NCBI GenBank assembly: GCA_030248225.1
Contig: JASANE010028306.1
Span: 62,001-126,000, forward strand
Length of the DNA: 64,000 nt
Origin: Trileptium ribeirensis
Taxonomy: Eukaryota > Nematoda > Enoplea > Enoplida > Thoracostomopsidae
Direction: 5' to 3'
This document shows, piece after piece, positions 12,601 through 23,924 of the stretch. The notes beneath the pieces were generated by a model that saw nothing but the letters and a program-made list of their open reading frames with translations, was not told the origin of the DNA and did not search any database. Numbering within the stretch: position 1 is the first letter of the stretch; each line of letters starts with the position of its first letter. Both the position numbers and the translations under genes were made by a program.

Positions 12601-12807
12601 TCCAACCAAGTCTCGGAGGACGACACCGAACCTGGATCAAATCCCACCGTTTCTCCATCTCTTCCGCCCCGCAGCGGCTCCAGTCCAACTCCGATTGCTA
12701 GGGACATTCAGATCAAAAACAACACCGTCCAGGAGTACGGTCCCCACAATCCAAGACGCTCCAATCGCACTCGAAAGTCTGTTCAAAGATTTTCGCCTTT
12801 ACGATGA
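9675..12807 (+). pseudogene. Gypsy B pol remnant (protease, RT, RNase H, integrase)
   Basis: Domains in order: a protease-like block at 9675 in which the catalytic DTG reads ETA before TGNFIS; reverse transcriptase from about 10.08 kb with an intact YLDD at 10583-10594; RNase H from about 11.0 kb (LACDASKVGIGAVLF ... KKEALAIVFSLKKF ... TDHRPF); integrase with an HHCC-type region near 11.73-11.84 kb (LLHIEHFGMHR ... CRLCVPC) and a DDE core (LLLIDAYSKY, TDNATAFQ, SAERL); and a basic tail near 12.75 kb (RRSNRTRKSVQRF) typical of Gypsy pol ends. At least six stops or frameshifts occur. The last coding bases lie just before the purine tract and right LTR, and no envelope-like frame is present. Confidence 0.9.
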
Positions 12808-12820
12808 ACGTCAGGCTATG

Positions 12821-12828
12821 TGGGGAGG
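12821..12828 (+). other. polypurine tract of Gypsy B
   Basis: tggggagg immediately precedes the tgtta start of the right LTR, the expected position of the plus-strand primer in LTR retrotransposons. Confidence 0.7.
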
Positions 12829-13158
12829 TGTTAAGGCGATCGACAATTAGCGAACATTCCAAAACATTCTGAAACTTCTAGAACATTCCATAACGTCATT
12901 CCCAGAACCTTCAAGAATCTTCTAGGACGTCAATTGAATAATCTTCCATAACGTTCGATCACATGATCACATATTCGAGAATCTTCCATGAGTACATAAA
13001 AGCTAATTTCGAAACAGTAACGTATGACTTCTTTCAGTGCATTTGTTACGTTTGTATCATTCAACTCCATTCGTGTTTTCCATGTTTGTGTGTTAATAAA
13101 CGTTTACTTCAAGTCCCGTTGTCTGTGTTTTTTCATTCACACACTCGGAGATACAACT
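12829..13158 (+). repeat. right LTR of Gypsy B
   Basis: Starts tgttaaggcg directly after the purine tract and ends gatacaact, followed by gggac. It aligns with 8204-8532 from end to end with scattered substitutions. A ttaataaacg segment near 13.09 kb offers a polyadenylation-type AATAAA. Confidence 0.9.
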
Positions 13159-13163
13159 GGGAC

Positions 13164-16124
13164 TAAATTAGCAAGCTGTAGTTGACTCCAGTTTGCTCTA
13201 CCTTTTGATATAACGCCGCTCCGGGCACTACCATTTCGCATCCTGGTCCGTGGTTATTTGCAGCACCTTGGCTTGAAAACGATTAAAGCGTTTTGACTTG
13301 AGAGCCTAGAGCTACAGACTTGACGTTCTGAGACACAGTGAAAATTTTCTATTTCGCTAAAGTTCGACTAACGCTGGACGACATAACGCTCGAGGGGTTA
13401 TGATACGTCACTCCAATCGGAGTGTCCGCAACCACCCAACGATAGGACAACTATTAGTTGTTAAAACTTGACGAAGTACTCTACCGTGTCAACACGGCGT
13501 ACGACCTGTTTAAATTTCATGGTTGTTGGGCCTTACTTAATTGGAAAATCACTCAGGGCATTAACTCGAATTTTGGCAGTTCAGTCGATAGTCCCAATTT
13601 TATAGCTTTCTGTAAAATATGACTAACGTGCTGGTTTGCAAATAACTACTTCCATTTTCATTGCTGTGCTTAGCCATACTTGAATTGACACACTGTACGC
13701 TAGGATGACCTGGAGCCACTCGCACCCTACTGACCGAGAATACGAGGGGGGTCGTTGTACAAACTTAAAACGCATCCGATGCTTTCTAATGCAAAAGACA
13801 GAAAGATGCAAATAGGCATAGGGCGGTCCGAGGTCCGGTAGTGTGCAAACGTGCCCACTGGGGCTGTGGAGGCGCTTAACTATTTCGTTAAACTTGACAA
13901 AATTCCACGCTGTGTCTACACTGCACGAAGAACAGGTTTCAAATCGGGTGGTCGGCTACGAAAGAAAATTAAAATCTCAGGGAATAGTACTCTGAATTTA
14001 GATGAGAAATAATTGACTGGGTGTTTTTTATGCTTAACTAATAACCTGCACTTGCGGCTGGCTCCAGATCATCACGACTCACTTGTCGCCTTACCCCTTC
14101 CGTGTCCCTGTGACCTTCCTCCTTCCCCGTGCAATTCTTAATCCCTGATTCTGATTCACATTACGTTATACTAATCAAAAATTTTCCATCGGGTCTAGAA
14201 AACGAAATTTGTAACCCGACGCGTGGGGGAACCAGTCGAGAACCGAAAACTTGGTGAACGATTTGAACGCGCTTTCGCAAATTTTGTCGGCGCTTGCACT
14301 TACGGATGCACGGAGCATCCGTCGGACGCACCAGCACCCGCAAGGGGCAGTGCTTGCCTGCGTAATTTGAAAACCAAGAAAGATCGTCAGGAGGGACTCT
14401 GCGCTACGTCTACATAGCGAGAGGCACTCCAGGGAAAAGTTTAGAAACGGAAAGCAATTAAATTCTTAAGAGAAAGGCAAGGCAAAACTGCAAAATGAAC
14501 GCACTAAAATGGCGACAACCGCCAAAACGAAAAACCCGTCACTCTTAGGACGCCAAGTCTCGACTGGTCCCGACGCTGCGCCGAGCTCTTTCCTTACTCC
14601 GAACTACGGCCTCTGAGATGTCTGGGTCCTCCAGCTTTCCTGGCTCATCATCAAAATTTAAAATTTAAATTCGCCCACAAAACAGAATCTCTATGTGGTC
14701 ACAATGTATGCTATGTTTAAAGAAAAAGTAAATGTAAAGCGTACACAAACATACCTAAACAGGTATATGTATAACAACGGCATAAATGTGAATATGCCGC
14801 CCGACAATAAAACTTGACAATGTCGCTCTTAATAGCCTCGCTACAGACCATCATCCCTTAAAAAACAACATCAGTGATATCGGTGGCCGGAGGGTACCAA
14901 GAGCACATAAACCTCACGCTGGTCGGCACGACGATTTCTACCAAAAAGATATAACAGCGCTCAGGGCGCTGTTCTTAATTAGGAGTTTAAATGGATTTTA
15001 ATATATTGTAAGTGAACGGAGGATGGTAAGCGGCCGGGGGTGGGGTCAGATCCATGCCCTGGCAGGTCGCCTACTGATAAAAATAAAATTTTACGCATAG
15101 GACAAATAGCTGGCCTGTTAGAAGCCGTTTTAGGCACCAAACAGATAAAATTTGAAGTCCCGCGTAGGTTAAATGGAATCTCGGTTGGCCCAATGGGGTG
15201 GGTGGACCCGGTTTTCGATGGAATAGTTAGTACTAGACACCGCGAGGTGTAGGTACAAAAAATGGGGAGTTTTGGTTATTTTGGTTACGATTCGAGGCAT
15301 TAAAAATTGGGTGTTTAACCGCCTGATTAGGGGTCCATAAAAACTTTCGGCAAGATAGAAGTTTCCCCGAAAATGTTATTTTGAAGCCCTAGTGGGCCAC
15401 AATGATGATGCCGTATCGTACTTTACCTGAAGTTTGAGGAAAATCCAAAATTTCCAAATTTCAAAAACCCCTTATAAACGATGTCACGCTCAGGTTCGGT
15501 CAACCTTCTTTCGCTTTTGAATGCCTAGAAATACTACAGTCATAGTATATGCGACATGTACATGCATTCTGCATGCCAGGACAGGTCTCTGACATCCAAA
15601 TTACAAAAAAAATTTGCCGTTTGGCCTTTGATAATAATTTCGCACTATTGCCCCGACCCATCCTGACACGCAGTACAAAATACATGTTATAATACATCGA
15701 TTATCATAAACATTGTTATTATACTACTAGTATGGACGCGCACCGGGATTGACCTTAGGGCACAGAATCAGTGACGCAAGAAGTTAAAACATGAAAATTC
15801 CGCCCCTTGTCCCCGGCCCATCCGAGTGCGCAGTCGCTGCTCTCCCGTACAACACAGTATTTATGTAATAATACACCTTTTTTCCATGGGACCGACCGGA
15901 TACCATAAGTCGAGATCATTATTATTTCATTGCAGTGCGAAAATCACCCCGCGCACCTCGGGCGGCTGTAGTGTGATGATGCAACACATTATAATAACGA
16001 TACAGTTTTATTTTACATCAACGATAAATGATTCATTATGTAACGCTGGGATCACGCTCCACCGCTATCCGCTCCACCGCTATCCGGTCGGATATCAATC
16101 AAAATTCTATAAAAACTCGGGCTG
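13164..16124. other. right part of unidentified insertion X
   Basis: No recognised domain on either strand. It contains two blocks (13.44-13.58 and 13.87-14.01 kb) similar to each other and to 8.03-8.17 kb, a perfect 8-bp stem hairpin near 14.95 kb (aacagcgc / gcgctgtt), three loosely similar blocks between 15.64 and 16.01 kb, and a doubled gctccaccgctatcc at 16.06-16.09 kb. A 70-codon plus frame at 15040-15252 has an ATG but no known motif. It stops exactly where the Gypsy A reverse transcriptase resumes. Confidence 0.45.
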
Positions 16125-18169
16125 TTAAACAGTAGTCCTCTGAGATTGCTGAGATGCTCCGATGGAGTTGATGCGCTGACGAGGACATGCTCGAGGTAGA
16201 CAGCTACACCTTGCAGATTGCTGGTCACTTAATCTATAATCTTTTGGAGGTAGCCGGGTGCGAAGCTGATTCCAAATGGTAGCCGGTTCTGAAGAAGAGG
16301 ACCAAGATGAGTACTGAGAGCGAGGCGTTTTGCCGATTCTTGACCCAGCAGAATTTGACTATAGGCATCAGCAAGATGTATCTTTGTGAAGCCATAGTCC
16401 ACCGGAGAGTTTCCGCACTAATTCAACAGGTAGAGGCATAGCATATCAGTTGACTTAAAAGCTGTGGATTCACAGTACTGGAGTAGTCACCGCAAACACA
16501 GATCTTCTGCTTCTTCTGTGCCTGATAGGAACCACATATGTTTCACTGTCGTTGAATTGAACGTTTGTCCAGACACCACGTTTGATCTCATCCATATAAA
16601 AAGCTAAAGGTTAAACAGCTAAAGGCACTCGACGCTCTTTGCAAAAAAATTGCTTTGGCATTCGGCTTGAACGTGATTTTGGGTTCAAAGTCTCTTAGCC
16701 CATGAGCTCCGGTTTGAATGGATTCGGAAATTTTTGACATAACTGCTTACAGGATTTCTGCGACGGTGTATTTCGTGGGGCATCGTTTGTTGCTGTCTTC
16801 ACCAGGTCGTTCGTAGATGTTGGATATATTGTATCCGCAGAATCTGATACACAGAAATGCCAAGTTCTTTGATTCCATCTCGTCCGAGCAAATTCAATTC
16901 CGGGACTTTTAGCACAACGTAGCTGAGATTTTTCGGCTTTGCTAGATTTTGAATCTCGTCAACTTCAGTCGAGAATGTGGTGATTCCCATGATCGGTAGA
17001 TTGTGTTTGGAGGATGGTTGCCTGAAGACATGAGTGAAGGGCGAACCAATTTATTCCACATAGATTCCTAGAGGAAATTATCCCCAGCACCGGTGTCGAC
17101 CTCAAAGGAAAACGATTTGGTTCCAATCTTGAGTTGTTGCTGTAGCTGAGGCACGGTTGATAGACCTTTGACCGTCCGCAGATGAATCGATTTGACAGGA
17201 TGAACGCCCCGTCCAATCTTCTTTTGGAGGCAAAATGCTTCGGTATGACTCTTCTCGTTGTAGAAGTGACATGTTGAGTCCTTGAATCGACAGTTCTTTT
17301 TTCTGAGTGATTTGACTTTCCACATCTGCAACAGACGCCTTTGTCAAAGTCGTTTCTTACGGAAGTCGCAGTGTCCGTCCTAGCCGTTGATTGCTGCCTT
17401 TGAGGCGTGGACTGTTTTGATTTTGATCCAGGTTGGACTTTATTGACTGTCTTTGTTTTTGATCTACAGGCAGTCTCTTTGCCAACCTTGGCGGCTTCCT
17501 CTGTCTCCTTTGCAATTTCCATAGCTCGGTTGAGGTGAGCTCGCCATCCTTGACTTTGAAAAGACATTTTAGAACATTTCCATTTTGAGCTGAGCAGGTG
17601 AATCGTGTTCGCAAGGCTTCGTCCTGAGGATCCATGATTGAAGGAAAATCGCATGTGCCTGCGTCGCGACGAAACCGGTCCACCAGTTCTTGGATTGCTG
17701 CCCTGGGGTTAAGATCGATGTTGCTTCAGAACCTGTATCGTTCTTGGACGACGAACCGTCTTGGAGGGAATCGTTGGTTCATGAAATCGGCAATTTCCTC
17801 TATTGTCAGGCTGCTGATGTCTTTGACCAGAGTTTGTTGAGAAGTGAGATTTGCCAAGAGCTTGTAGCTCACCGGCGACTGATTTGTCAAGAAAATTTGA
17901 CCCCGTCGAACAGCGTTGGCACCAATGAATGTAACGAATCGAGCCCAGTAATCCGGCTAAAGTTTGACCGTTAAATCGAAAGGTGAGAGCTTTGGAGTTT
18001 TTCATCGTTGTTGATCGATTATCGAACCGCTCGGTTTTGTTGACAACCGGCAGTAGGCTGTCATTTATTGTTGATGGTGTTCTTCTTGCTCCTTGTGGTG
18101 TTGTTCGTGAGTATCCATTAGCTTTTGCATCCTTTAGATGAGAGCACTGAAGATTTGAGGTTGAGCCAT
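16125..18169 (-). pseudogene. Gypsy-type LTR element A, 5' half (gag, protease, N-terminal RT)
   Basis: Read from 18169 downwards on the minus strand, gag starts at an ATG (MAQPQIFSAL) and shows the same capsid-like order as Gypsy B. A knuckle region follows (CCRCGKSNH; then CHFYNEKSHTEAFC with one cysteine replaced). The protease keeps its catalytic DTG (FEVDTGAGDNFL, codons at 17097-17089). RT follows with FTKIHLADAYSQ and LPFGISFAPGY, and the catalytic motif reads YLEH instead of YLDD. Several frameshifts are present. The remnant stops at HLSNLRGLLF, precisely where the fragment at 6792 begins, so both are taken as one interrupted copy. The altered RT motif rules out activity. Confidence 0.85.
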
Positions 18170-18353
18170 CTTGAATTGATAGCGGTCCCCGTGATTGAGC
18201 TATTGAAATGAGTTGAGGATTTACCCATTTGAGAAATGACGCACTTCAGGATTGTTGATTGACCGTGATCTTGAATTCGATTGCCTTGAGACCGACACGC
18301 CTGAATGGATTGATCGAGACAACGTGAGAGTTGGATCTTGATCGCGAATGAAT

Positions 18354-18600
18354 CCCTGTTGTATTAAACACAGGAATCAGAATAGCACCAGAGAAGATGC
18401 TAGAGATTTGCAGTGAGTACTGCAAATCAAACTCCAAAACGGCTGAAGGAGAAACAAACATACGCTGTTTGTTGCGAGAGTAAAAACAACTGTCTATCGA
18501 TACAGAGGTTAAACGAAACTGGTGGTTTAACGTTGGAGTAAAAACAATACATTTATTAAATGAAACCAAGTCAAAATAGAATAGCTGGGACGTGTTTTAG
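18354..18600 (-). repeat. partial 5' LTR of Gypsy A
   Basis: On the minus strand the sequence ends with attaatacaaca-like bases followed by gggattcattcgcgatcaag, mirroring the LTR end and primer-site spacing of Gypsy B. An AATAAA lies within it (reverse complement of tttatt near 18.55 kb). The outer boundary could not be set because no second LTR survives. Confidence 0.5.
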
Positions 18601-18649
18601 CTAGGAAATTGAAAAGGGCACAGTAATTACATAGTTATATAGATTGGTA

Positions 18650-19180
18650 GGTCAATTCGTTTGTTTTTGCAAATTACATATGTTATTGGGATTTCACCAG
18701 GCTATTCTAAGGGGCTTCGGTTCCATACCTGTCCAAAAACTATTTTTGTTTCCACATAAATGGTTTTACAAAATTTCCATTATTAGACCTCTCTATCATT
18801 TTTATATTTAATCCTTCATTATTTTATCTTAACTCCCTAATTTGCATAAATTTCCCCTTAATTACATCTTAGCTACCTTTATTCGTGTTAGTTTTTGTTT
18901 TTTAATTTGGTTGTTCAGTTTCATTGTTGTGTACATACAAGCAAGGCGGAAATTGCTAGTAATTAGGTAGGTATATTACCTCACGCTCAACCCGCTTTTA
19001 GCTATTAGCTATTTAGAACGAATGCCATTATAGTTATTTTCTGATGAAATGATGGGGAAGGGGTTGGTGGGTAATTTTGTTTTTACGGCAATCAAATATT
19101 AAAAGGGGACGGGATTCGTCACCGAGGATTGCGTGGTTCGAGGTTTGGCCAGTAGAATGCCGGTGGGGATGTACGAATGG
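18650..19180. repeat. dispersed repeat family R, copy 2 (rearranged)
   Basis: 19033-19180 matches the start of copy 1 (3.74 kb) on the plus strand, including gattcgtcaccgaggattg and tggccagtagaatgccgg. 18660-18900 matches the distal part of copy 1 in the opposite orientation. The two parts therefore sit head to head here, unlike copy 1. Confidence 0.5.
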
Positions 19181-19660
19181 CAACGCGTTCTTGCTTTTCG
19201 TAACCAGTGCTCGTGCTTTATATTTTACATTGCGGCGCGATGCTGTTCTAGTCACTCTTGTTCGAGATAATAGTCACCAAACCACGTGGCAAGAACATTT
19301 TATTATAAAATGCGACAAAAGATTAAGTCACACGACGTTAGCACCCGTAGATTTATATCACGGTACGATTCTTTAGTACTCATGTATAAGCTATATTAAG
19401 CTAGGGCAACACCGGTAACTTTTACGACGTTTCTACTTAGATTTTGATGTCACTCGGCCACTCGATTCCCTTTCACTCGACTATTCCGACTCATATTACC
19501 GTTAAGTTGGCACTTTTGTCCATCACTGTACCACCTCTCCCGTTCGCTGAATACTTGGTTTTGGAAAACAAAATTAAGGTGTATGTGTTAATGGTTGATA
19601 GTACTAAAAGCACAGAAATTTTCAGGCCCCCTTTACGTATGGTTATTATATGCTGGATAC
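19181..19660. other. unassigned
   Basis: Short open frames on both strands, none with a recognisable motif. No repeat beyond the flanking families. Confidence 0.4.
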
Positions 19661-19665
19661 CTGCT

Positions 19666-19785
19666 GGCACAGGCTCCAACACAAGTGGCCTAATAAGCAC
19701 TTGTGTCGAAGCCTGTGCCACCTTTGTTTTCGGCAGAAGTACCCTAATAAGCACTTGTGTCGAAGCCTGTGCCACCTTTGTTTTC
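19666..19785. repeat. 54-bp palindrome plus tandem half-copy
   Basis: ggcacaggct...cacaagtg (19666 on) pairs with cacttgtgtcgaagcctgtg...cc (to 19719) around the spacer gcctaataag. The right arm and its following cctttgttttc are repeated with a 54-bp period at 19743-19785. The same palindrome occurs in the opposite orientation at 26241-26293, just beyond the Merlin-type transposase. Confidence 0.75.
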
Positions 19786-20097
19786 ATGTTGACTGTGTCT
19801 GTCTCAGTGCTTAGGGTTAGGCGTAGGTGTTATGTATAAATGTGTCTACTCTTTTCATTTTTATTTTTGCTTATTTTTTAATTTATATTTAGATTTAAAT
19901 CTAAAATGGCTAAATATGAGGATGTTTGTGATTTTAATTTATGTACCTTTACCTTTATGTACCTTTCTTCTCCCACAGGTACATACGTGTAGAAGTTATC
20001 GAGAAACTTTGTCGTTTGAATTCTTCAATGTACCATTGAGAGAGAAGATTCGCCTTGTGAGCACAAGGCCGTAGTAGGATGAAAAACAATATATACA

Positions 20098-22929
20098 TCA
20101 TATTAAAGGCAATGAATTTGAGGCATGAAGTCTGTGCTTGAACGACGACAAGGTTGAAGCCCAAACAACAGCAGCTGGCATTCCAAATCCTCACTACCCT
20201 GTGAGAGAAAAAATTTTTGCGGATATCAAGACGAGGAGTGTCTTTTGGCAATAGCTTAAGATCGTGACCCCTCGTAGTTTCAAAGCCAGGTATAAAGAAG
20301 TCATTAATATTGAGATTAACAGAGCCGTTGATCATTTTATATACTAAAATTAGATCACTCCTGATGCGTCGTGTGGCCAACGATTGAAGTCCAAGGTATT
20401 GGAACCTATCATGATATTCAAGATTTCTGGCTGCCGGCAATAGCTTGGTAGCATGGCGCTGCACCTTTTCTATTAGTTGTATGCCTCGGGCCAGATAAGG
20501 CGACCATACATTGACCGCATATTCTACATGAGGCCTAATCAACGATCGATATAACTGTAGCCAAATCGGTTTAGTCCAGTTCTGAATTGTTCGTCGAAGT
20601 ATATATACAACCCTGAGCGCTTTCGCAGTGACCATACTGCAGTGTTCTGAAAACATGATACTGTTATTCACCAAGATACCCAAGTCCTTCTCCAAATTTG
20701 TAATATGTAGCAAATTATTCAGTAATGAGTAGGCTGATCGAGGGTTGCCCCTGCCAATATGCATTACGTGACATTTAAGTGGGTTGACACTCAGGCACCA
20801 CTCTCGGCAGAAATCAGAAATCCCGTCCAGATCATGCTGCATTAAGTCAAAGTCATTGAATGGGCTAGACTTAATGAATCGTCGGGCTAGACGAACATCG
20901 TCCGCAAACTTAAATATTGGACATGATACAAACTCGTCGAGATCATTTATAAAAATAAGAAATAGGAGCGGCCCTAAGACAGTTCCTTGCCGAACTCCGC
21001 TCGTGACATTAGACCAGCAAGAACTAGCACCATTTATGGAGACACACTGTCGTCTTCCAGTAAGAAACCCACGGATCCATAATAGAATTTGGTCTTGAAT
21101 GCCATAGTTATGCAGTTTATCTAGGAGAGCGGCATGATTCACTTTATCGAAAGCCTTTTGGAAATCGATGTATACAACGTCTAGCCAGTCGCCTATGTCA
21201 ATACAGCGGGAAGCAAAATTAAAATAGCAAAGCATTTGGGTAGTCGTGGATCTCTTTTCGATAAATCCATGCTGAGAATCATATAAAATTTTACTGTCAG
21301 TGAGGTATTGGTTCAATCGTCTAGCAATTAAACGTTCTAACACTTTACTTACAGCCGATGTTAAACTGATTGGACGGTAATTTTCGGGTTTGGAGCAGCT
21401 TCCTTTGCCCTTGAATATTGGAACAACTTTGGCTAGTCGCCACGCCTCAGGGTAATGTCCCGAGGTAGTTGATAGGTTGAACAAACGACATAACGGCTTC
21501 GATATCACATGCCTGACATGGAAAAGAAATTTGTTACTAACGTTGTCAGGGCCCGCAGCTGCATCAAGCTTAACTTTTGAAAGACAGTCCACAACCTCAG
21601 TTGGTTCAAATGATAGCATGGTCAGTCGTTTTGCAGTTTTGGGGAGAACAAGCTTCGGGGTATATGTGTCCATGTTAAAAACCGACGTAAAATAGCAGTT
21701 GAACGTCTCACAAACTTCTTCGGACGTGACAGTCATCGTTGAATCAGGCTTAATAATAGGACCTATAGTGGGCTTAATTTTCTGTTTGCTCATCGCGTAC
21801 GCAAAGAAAGATTTGCGATCTTTATCAATGTTTTTAGCAAGTTTAAATTCGTATGCTTTGATAGATCGATCAATGTGGTGGGTTGCAACGTGGGATTTAA
21901 ATACGTAATTAGTCCAGCTAGCATGAGAATTAGACCGTTTATAACGCCGGAATGCATTATGTTTTTCGCGGAGCGCAGTCCAACAGGGGCCATCGGCCCA
22001 TAACGGCTTGTGGCGCATATTTGAAGACTTTCTGGGAACAAACACATCAATGGCGCGATTGAAAATTACTAACATAGTATCCCATGTGGACGATACGTCA
22101 TCAGACGAAAAAACTATTTCCCAGTTTACTTCGACCAAGTAGTTACAAATAGATTGCCATGGTGCACGGGCCCAATCTAAGTACGAGTTCCTCGTTGCAC
22201 CGATACAGCTGGTGATTGAGTTTTTCGCCAAGGAGAAGGATACACTCAAATGATCTGACGAACCAAGAGGAGCTAAAGTTGAGACATTAGAGACAGCGTG
22301 TTCTTCATTACTGAAGACTAAGTCTAAAATATTGCTACCCCTAGTGGGCACATCAACGTGTTGAGTCAAACCAGCTGAAACTACGCTATCCATGAACCAG
22401 TCGTCCGCGTGGGGCCAATAAAATCTGCTCCAATCTACTCCCGGAACGTTAAAGTCACCACAGATACAAAGTAGCCAATATTTGTTGCATAAACCTAATT
22501 GTTCGATTAGCTCACACATTAAAGTATTGTTGTTTTCAGATGATGAAGGTGGCCGATAAAAACATCCAATCAGTGTTATTTGTGTAGGGTTAGTTGGAGA
22601 GATGATTTCACATAAAATCACATCTTCGAATTCAGACGTCAGTTCGTTGCAAGAAGTAGCTGATATTCCCTCTCTAATAAGGATCATAACCCCCCCCACC
22701 GCGCCTATCGGAACACTCTGAAGTTTGCAAAGCACCCAATATTGTCATCGTTCAAGCACTCGTTTGCCCAAGTCTCGGTCAAACAGATAATGTCAAAATT
22801 ATAAACATTTATAAAAAGTTCCAGTTCTCGTAATTTGCTCATAATGGATCGAGCATTTATCAGAACACAATTGTAATTATAAGCACAGTTAGAAAAAGTT
22901 AAATTACAATGATTATTAGGATTAGACAA
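20098..22929 (-). pseudogene. CR1-like ORF2: endonuclease and reverse transcriptase
   Basis: The N-terminal apurinic-endonuclease-like domain shows LINARSIMSKLREL, ICLTETW, then GCFYRPPSS, CGDFNVPGVDW and GSSDHLSV. The reverse transcriptase shows the order NYRPISL, GFIEKRST, YIDFQKAFDKV, GVRQGTVLGPLLF and FADD (codons at 20908-20897), followed by KCHVMHIG, LEKDLGIL and LIRPHVEYAVNVWSPYL. It nicks target DNA and copies the element RNA in place. There are two lesions. A frame break lies at about 22.70-22.73 kb beside an 8-base C run, between the GCFANFRVFR segment and the MILIREG segment. A second near 20.18 kb means the true end (AAVVWASTLSSFKHRLH, stop at 20098) is out of frame with the long central frame. 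The catalytic residues are otherwise intact. Confidence 0.9.
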
Positions 22930-23030
22930 ATTATTAGAATTAAACGAAAACGAAAGTTTACCAAATGTATTTGAATATGCTGAACACGATGCATTTATTG
23001 GTCTGGTGAGACTGTTGCAATAGTTACCGT

Positions 23031-23924
23031 TCAGTCCCCCGAAGTTGACTGTGTTGGAATATTCGCACCAATCCGATTTCGACGATTTGATATCCGCTCA
23101 GCGCGTTGTCGACGGGCTTCTTTGAATGCTTCCATTTCAATGGTTGTTCTATCCGGGTTGATATAACAATTTACAAACTCAGAATCCTTAGACAGACTAC
23201 GCAAGGATTGTGCACCGCAAATAGCAGCATTTCGATCTTTTTCATTATCAAACACTATTTTTAACAATCGCGGTTTATCTGACTTTTTCCCCAGACGATA
23301 TAAACTTATAATATGTGATACATCGCTAGTGATCTCACACTGGTCAAACAATGCAGTAATTTTATCCTTATCGTGAGCTTTACGTTCCGAGGCTACCTCG
23401 CTAGTAGACTCTGTGATGTTAACAACTATTACACTATTTAACCGCCTTTTCCTTTCATCTAATTCAGCTATTACGCGCTTTGCCACATTGGCATCATTAT
23501 AAACATGCGGTACAGTATCAGAACCAACAGGTACAGGCGCAGCAGGTGGAGGGGAGGTTATGCCCTGCATAAAATTCTCCATCTTTTCGGCAAGATTCAC
23601 CATGGCCGTTTGGATACTATCAACTTTATCTTCCATACTAACAATTTTAGTTTCAAATGCGGTTAGACGACCCTCTAACGTACGGAGTGTGACTAAATCT
23701 TCATTTATAGTTTCCCGGCAGACACAACAAAACCAGCGAAAGCCGCAATCCGCCCTGTTGGTATCCGGAAATGATCCGCTAACCTGAGCGCACTTCTTGT
23801 GGAAGGAGCATTGACATTTGGCACAGGTAAGTTGAAGATCGAGATCCTTTATTTCAAGAGCACAACCATCGGCAGCACAATATTTCGTGGTTATCGTATT
23901 CGTTGCATTACGTCTGCTACTCAT
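23031..23924 (-). CDS. CR1-like ORF1 with PHD-type zinc finger
   Basis: An intact frame of 297 codons from the ATG at 23924 (MSSRRNATNTITTKY). I chose this start because sequence further upstream is antisense to the Merlin-type transposase. Residues about 15-70 carry a PHD-finger-like cysteine/histidine pattern (CAADGC, CAKC, FHKKC, FCCVC). A coiled coil follows (TLRTLEGRLTAFETKI ... LAEKMENFM), then an RNA-binding-like domain (VIVVNITES ... LYRLGKKSDKPRLLKIVF) and a basic tail. ORF1 proteins of this type bind element RNA and act with ORF2 in retrotransposition. The frame ends about 100 bp before ORF2. Confidence 0.85.
   Translation of the reverse strand: MSSRRNATNTITTKYCAADGCALEIKDLDLQLTCAKCQCSFHKKCAQVSGSFPDTNRADCGFRWFCCVCRETINEDLVTLRTLEGRLTAFETKIVSMEDKVDSIQTAMVNLAEKMENFMQGITSPPPAAPVPVGSDTVPHVYNDANVAKRVIAELDERKRRLNSVIVVNITESTSEVASERKAHDKDKITALFDQCEITSDVSHIISLYRLGKKSDKPRLLKIVFDNEKDRNAAICGAQSLRSLSKDSEFVNCYINPDRTTIEMEAFKEARRQRAERISNRRNRIGANIPTQSTSGD

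Larger units (their letters stand above)
8204..13158 (+). mobile_element. complete but inactive Gypsy-type LTR retrotransposon B
   Basis: Two direct LTRs of 329 and 330 bp begin with tgtta and end with caaca (left) or caact (right). They are flanked by tggac on the left and gggac on the right, consistent with a 4-5 bp target duplication. A tRNA-primer-like site (tggcgcactgagtagga) starts 7 bp after the left LTR, and a purine tract (tggggagg) directly precedes the right LTR. Between them gag and pol lie in the usual order on the plus strand, but with several frameshifts and stops. The LTRs differ at a number of positions, so the insertion is not recent. It lies inside the unidentified insertion X, which lies inside Gypsy A. 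Confidence 0.92.
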
